NCBI GenBank assembly: GCA_001512945.1
Contig: LFTF01000075.1
Location: 2,400-8,284, forward strand
From: Clostridiales bacterium DTU023
GTDB taxonomy: Bacteria; Bacillota; Clostridia; Saccharofermentanales; DTU023
DNA length: 5,885 bases
Direction: 5' to 3'
Each line of letters starts with the position of its first letter. Positions within the stretch are counted from its first letter, which is position 1. Shown piece after piece: positions 5,344 through 5,885 of this stretch. The position numbers were made by a program, and so were the translations under genes. The notes under the pieces are model-generated. The model saw only the letters and a list, made by a program, of their open reading frames with translations. It had not been told where the DNA came from and searched no databases.

Positions 5344-5885
5344 TTACTCGGATTGTCCTAGCCAGTCGCGCAGATACGCTTGTTTATCTTTAGCGTAGTC
5401 ACGATTATTTACTTGAAGCTCATTGTTTTCCATAAGATCCAAAACAGTGCCCAGTAAGACTTTGGCCGTGTCAATATAAGCATGCTCAAGGTCGCTTATC
5501 TGGAACTGGTCACTGTGTACGCGACCTTCCATTCCGGAAAACCCAAACTGTACAGCTGGCAGAATACTGGCGACATCGCCGATATCACCCGAAGCACCAG
5601 AGACGGGATTTTTTGCGATGGCATCCGGGCCGCACAACGGCAACATATTTTGATAGACTACTTGATTGAGTTTTTCTGACTGACGAAGCGGCAAGTAGCC
5701 GATCGTGTTTTCGATCTCACAGCCTATTCCCAGAGCTGCAGCGCAGTGAAGCGCGGCATCGTCGAATTTCTGTTGTAGCAGATAAAGATCTTCAGTGGTG
5801 TTTGCTCGCAAATACGTCTCAAGAACGGCCTGTTCGGGAATTATATTCATTGAGAGGCCACCCTGGGTAAGAATGGGATGCAGCC
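5344..5885 (-). CDS. M20 family amidohydrolase/peptidase, AbgB/PM20D2-like (C-terminal part; runs off right edge)
   Basis: The frame is open from the right edge to TAA at 5344-5346, giving 179 residues. The ATG at 5850 is internal: upstream codons continue as HPILTQGGLS, which matches the conserved block just before the MNIIPEQAVLETYLRA segment of the M20 dimerisation domain. The metal-dependent hydrolases of this group cleave amide bonds of acylated or aminobenzoyl amino acids or dipeptides. Further marks are SGDIGDVASILP (98-109 of the visible part), matching the S-x-D-x-G-x-V-S block of AbgB and PM20D2 proteins, and H123 in GRVHSDQF, the expected late metal ligand. The tail to GQSE is helical and ends normally. 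The N-terminal catalytic part with the main metal ligands lies outside the window. The gene converges on the EamA gene with only 7 bases between stops and no visible terminator. Its GC content resembles the operon rather than the exporter gene. The substrate is unknown. Confidence 0.85.
   Translation of the reverse strand, partial: LHPILTQGGLSMNIIPEQAVLETYLRANTTEDLYLLQQKFDDAALHCAAALGIGCEIENTIGYLPLRQSEKLNQVVYQNMLPLCGPDAIAKNPVSGASGDIGDVASILPAVQFGFSGMEGRVHSDQFQISDLEHAYIDTAKVLLGTVLDLMENNELQVNNRDYAKDKQAYLRDWLGQSE

Noticed and set aside
5482..5679. A plus-strand open frame of 65 codons.
   Set aside because: It lies wholly opposite the M20 amidohydrolase and has no family resemblance.

Overview
The window looks like chromosomal DNA from a bacterium of moderate GC content, most likely an anaerobic member of the Firmicutes/Clostridia. 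This rests on strong GGAGG-type ribosome binding sites, a Clostridia-like NMT1/SsuA-type substrate-binding lipoprotein, and a DUF1847 cysteine-rich protein, a family I recall from clostridia and other anaerobes. The placement is an inference from family resemblance only. I see no RNA gene, insertion sequence, CRISPR array or phage gene.

Layout. (1) Positions 1-283 (minus strand) hold the N-terminal part of an exported, Pro/Thr-rich protein that runs off the left edge. (2) Positions 284-477 form a divergent promoter and leader region with two small hairpins; the second encloses the ribosome binding site of the next gene. (3) Positions 478-4316 (plus strand) hold four tightly packed or overlapping genes that look like one operon: a substrate-binding lipoprotein, a single polypeptide joining an ABC permease domain to an ABC ATPase domain, a DUF1847 cysteine-rich protein, and a Maf nucleotide pyrophosphatase. 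(4) After a 90-base gap with an inverted repeat comes an AT-rich EamA (DMT family) exporter gene at 4407-5336, whose composition differs sharply from its neighbours and suggests acquisition by transfer. (5) Converging on it with a 7-base gap is the C-terminal part of an M20-family amidohydrolase (minus strand, 5344 to the right edge).

How the genes may work together. The lipoprotein should capture a small organic solute outside the membrane and hand it to the fused permease-ATPase, which would probably act as a homodimer, since no second permease or ATPase gene is present. The solute cannot be read from the sequence. DUF1847 has no known function, but its position directly behind the transporter and its many conserved Cys/His residues suggest a metal- or thiol-dependent role, possibly connected with the imported compound. 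Maf is a housekeeping enzyme that seems to share the transcript. The most unusual parts are the permease-ATPase fusion and its pairing with DUF1847.
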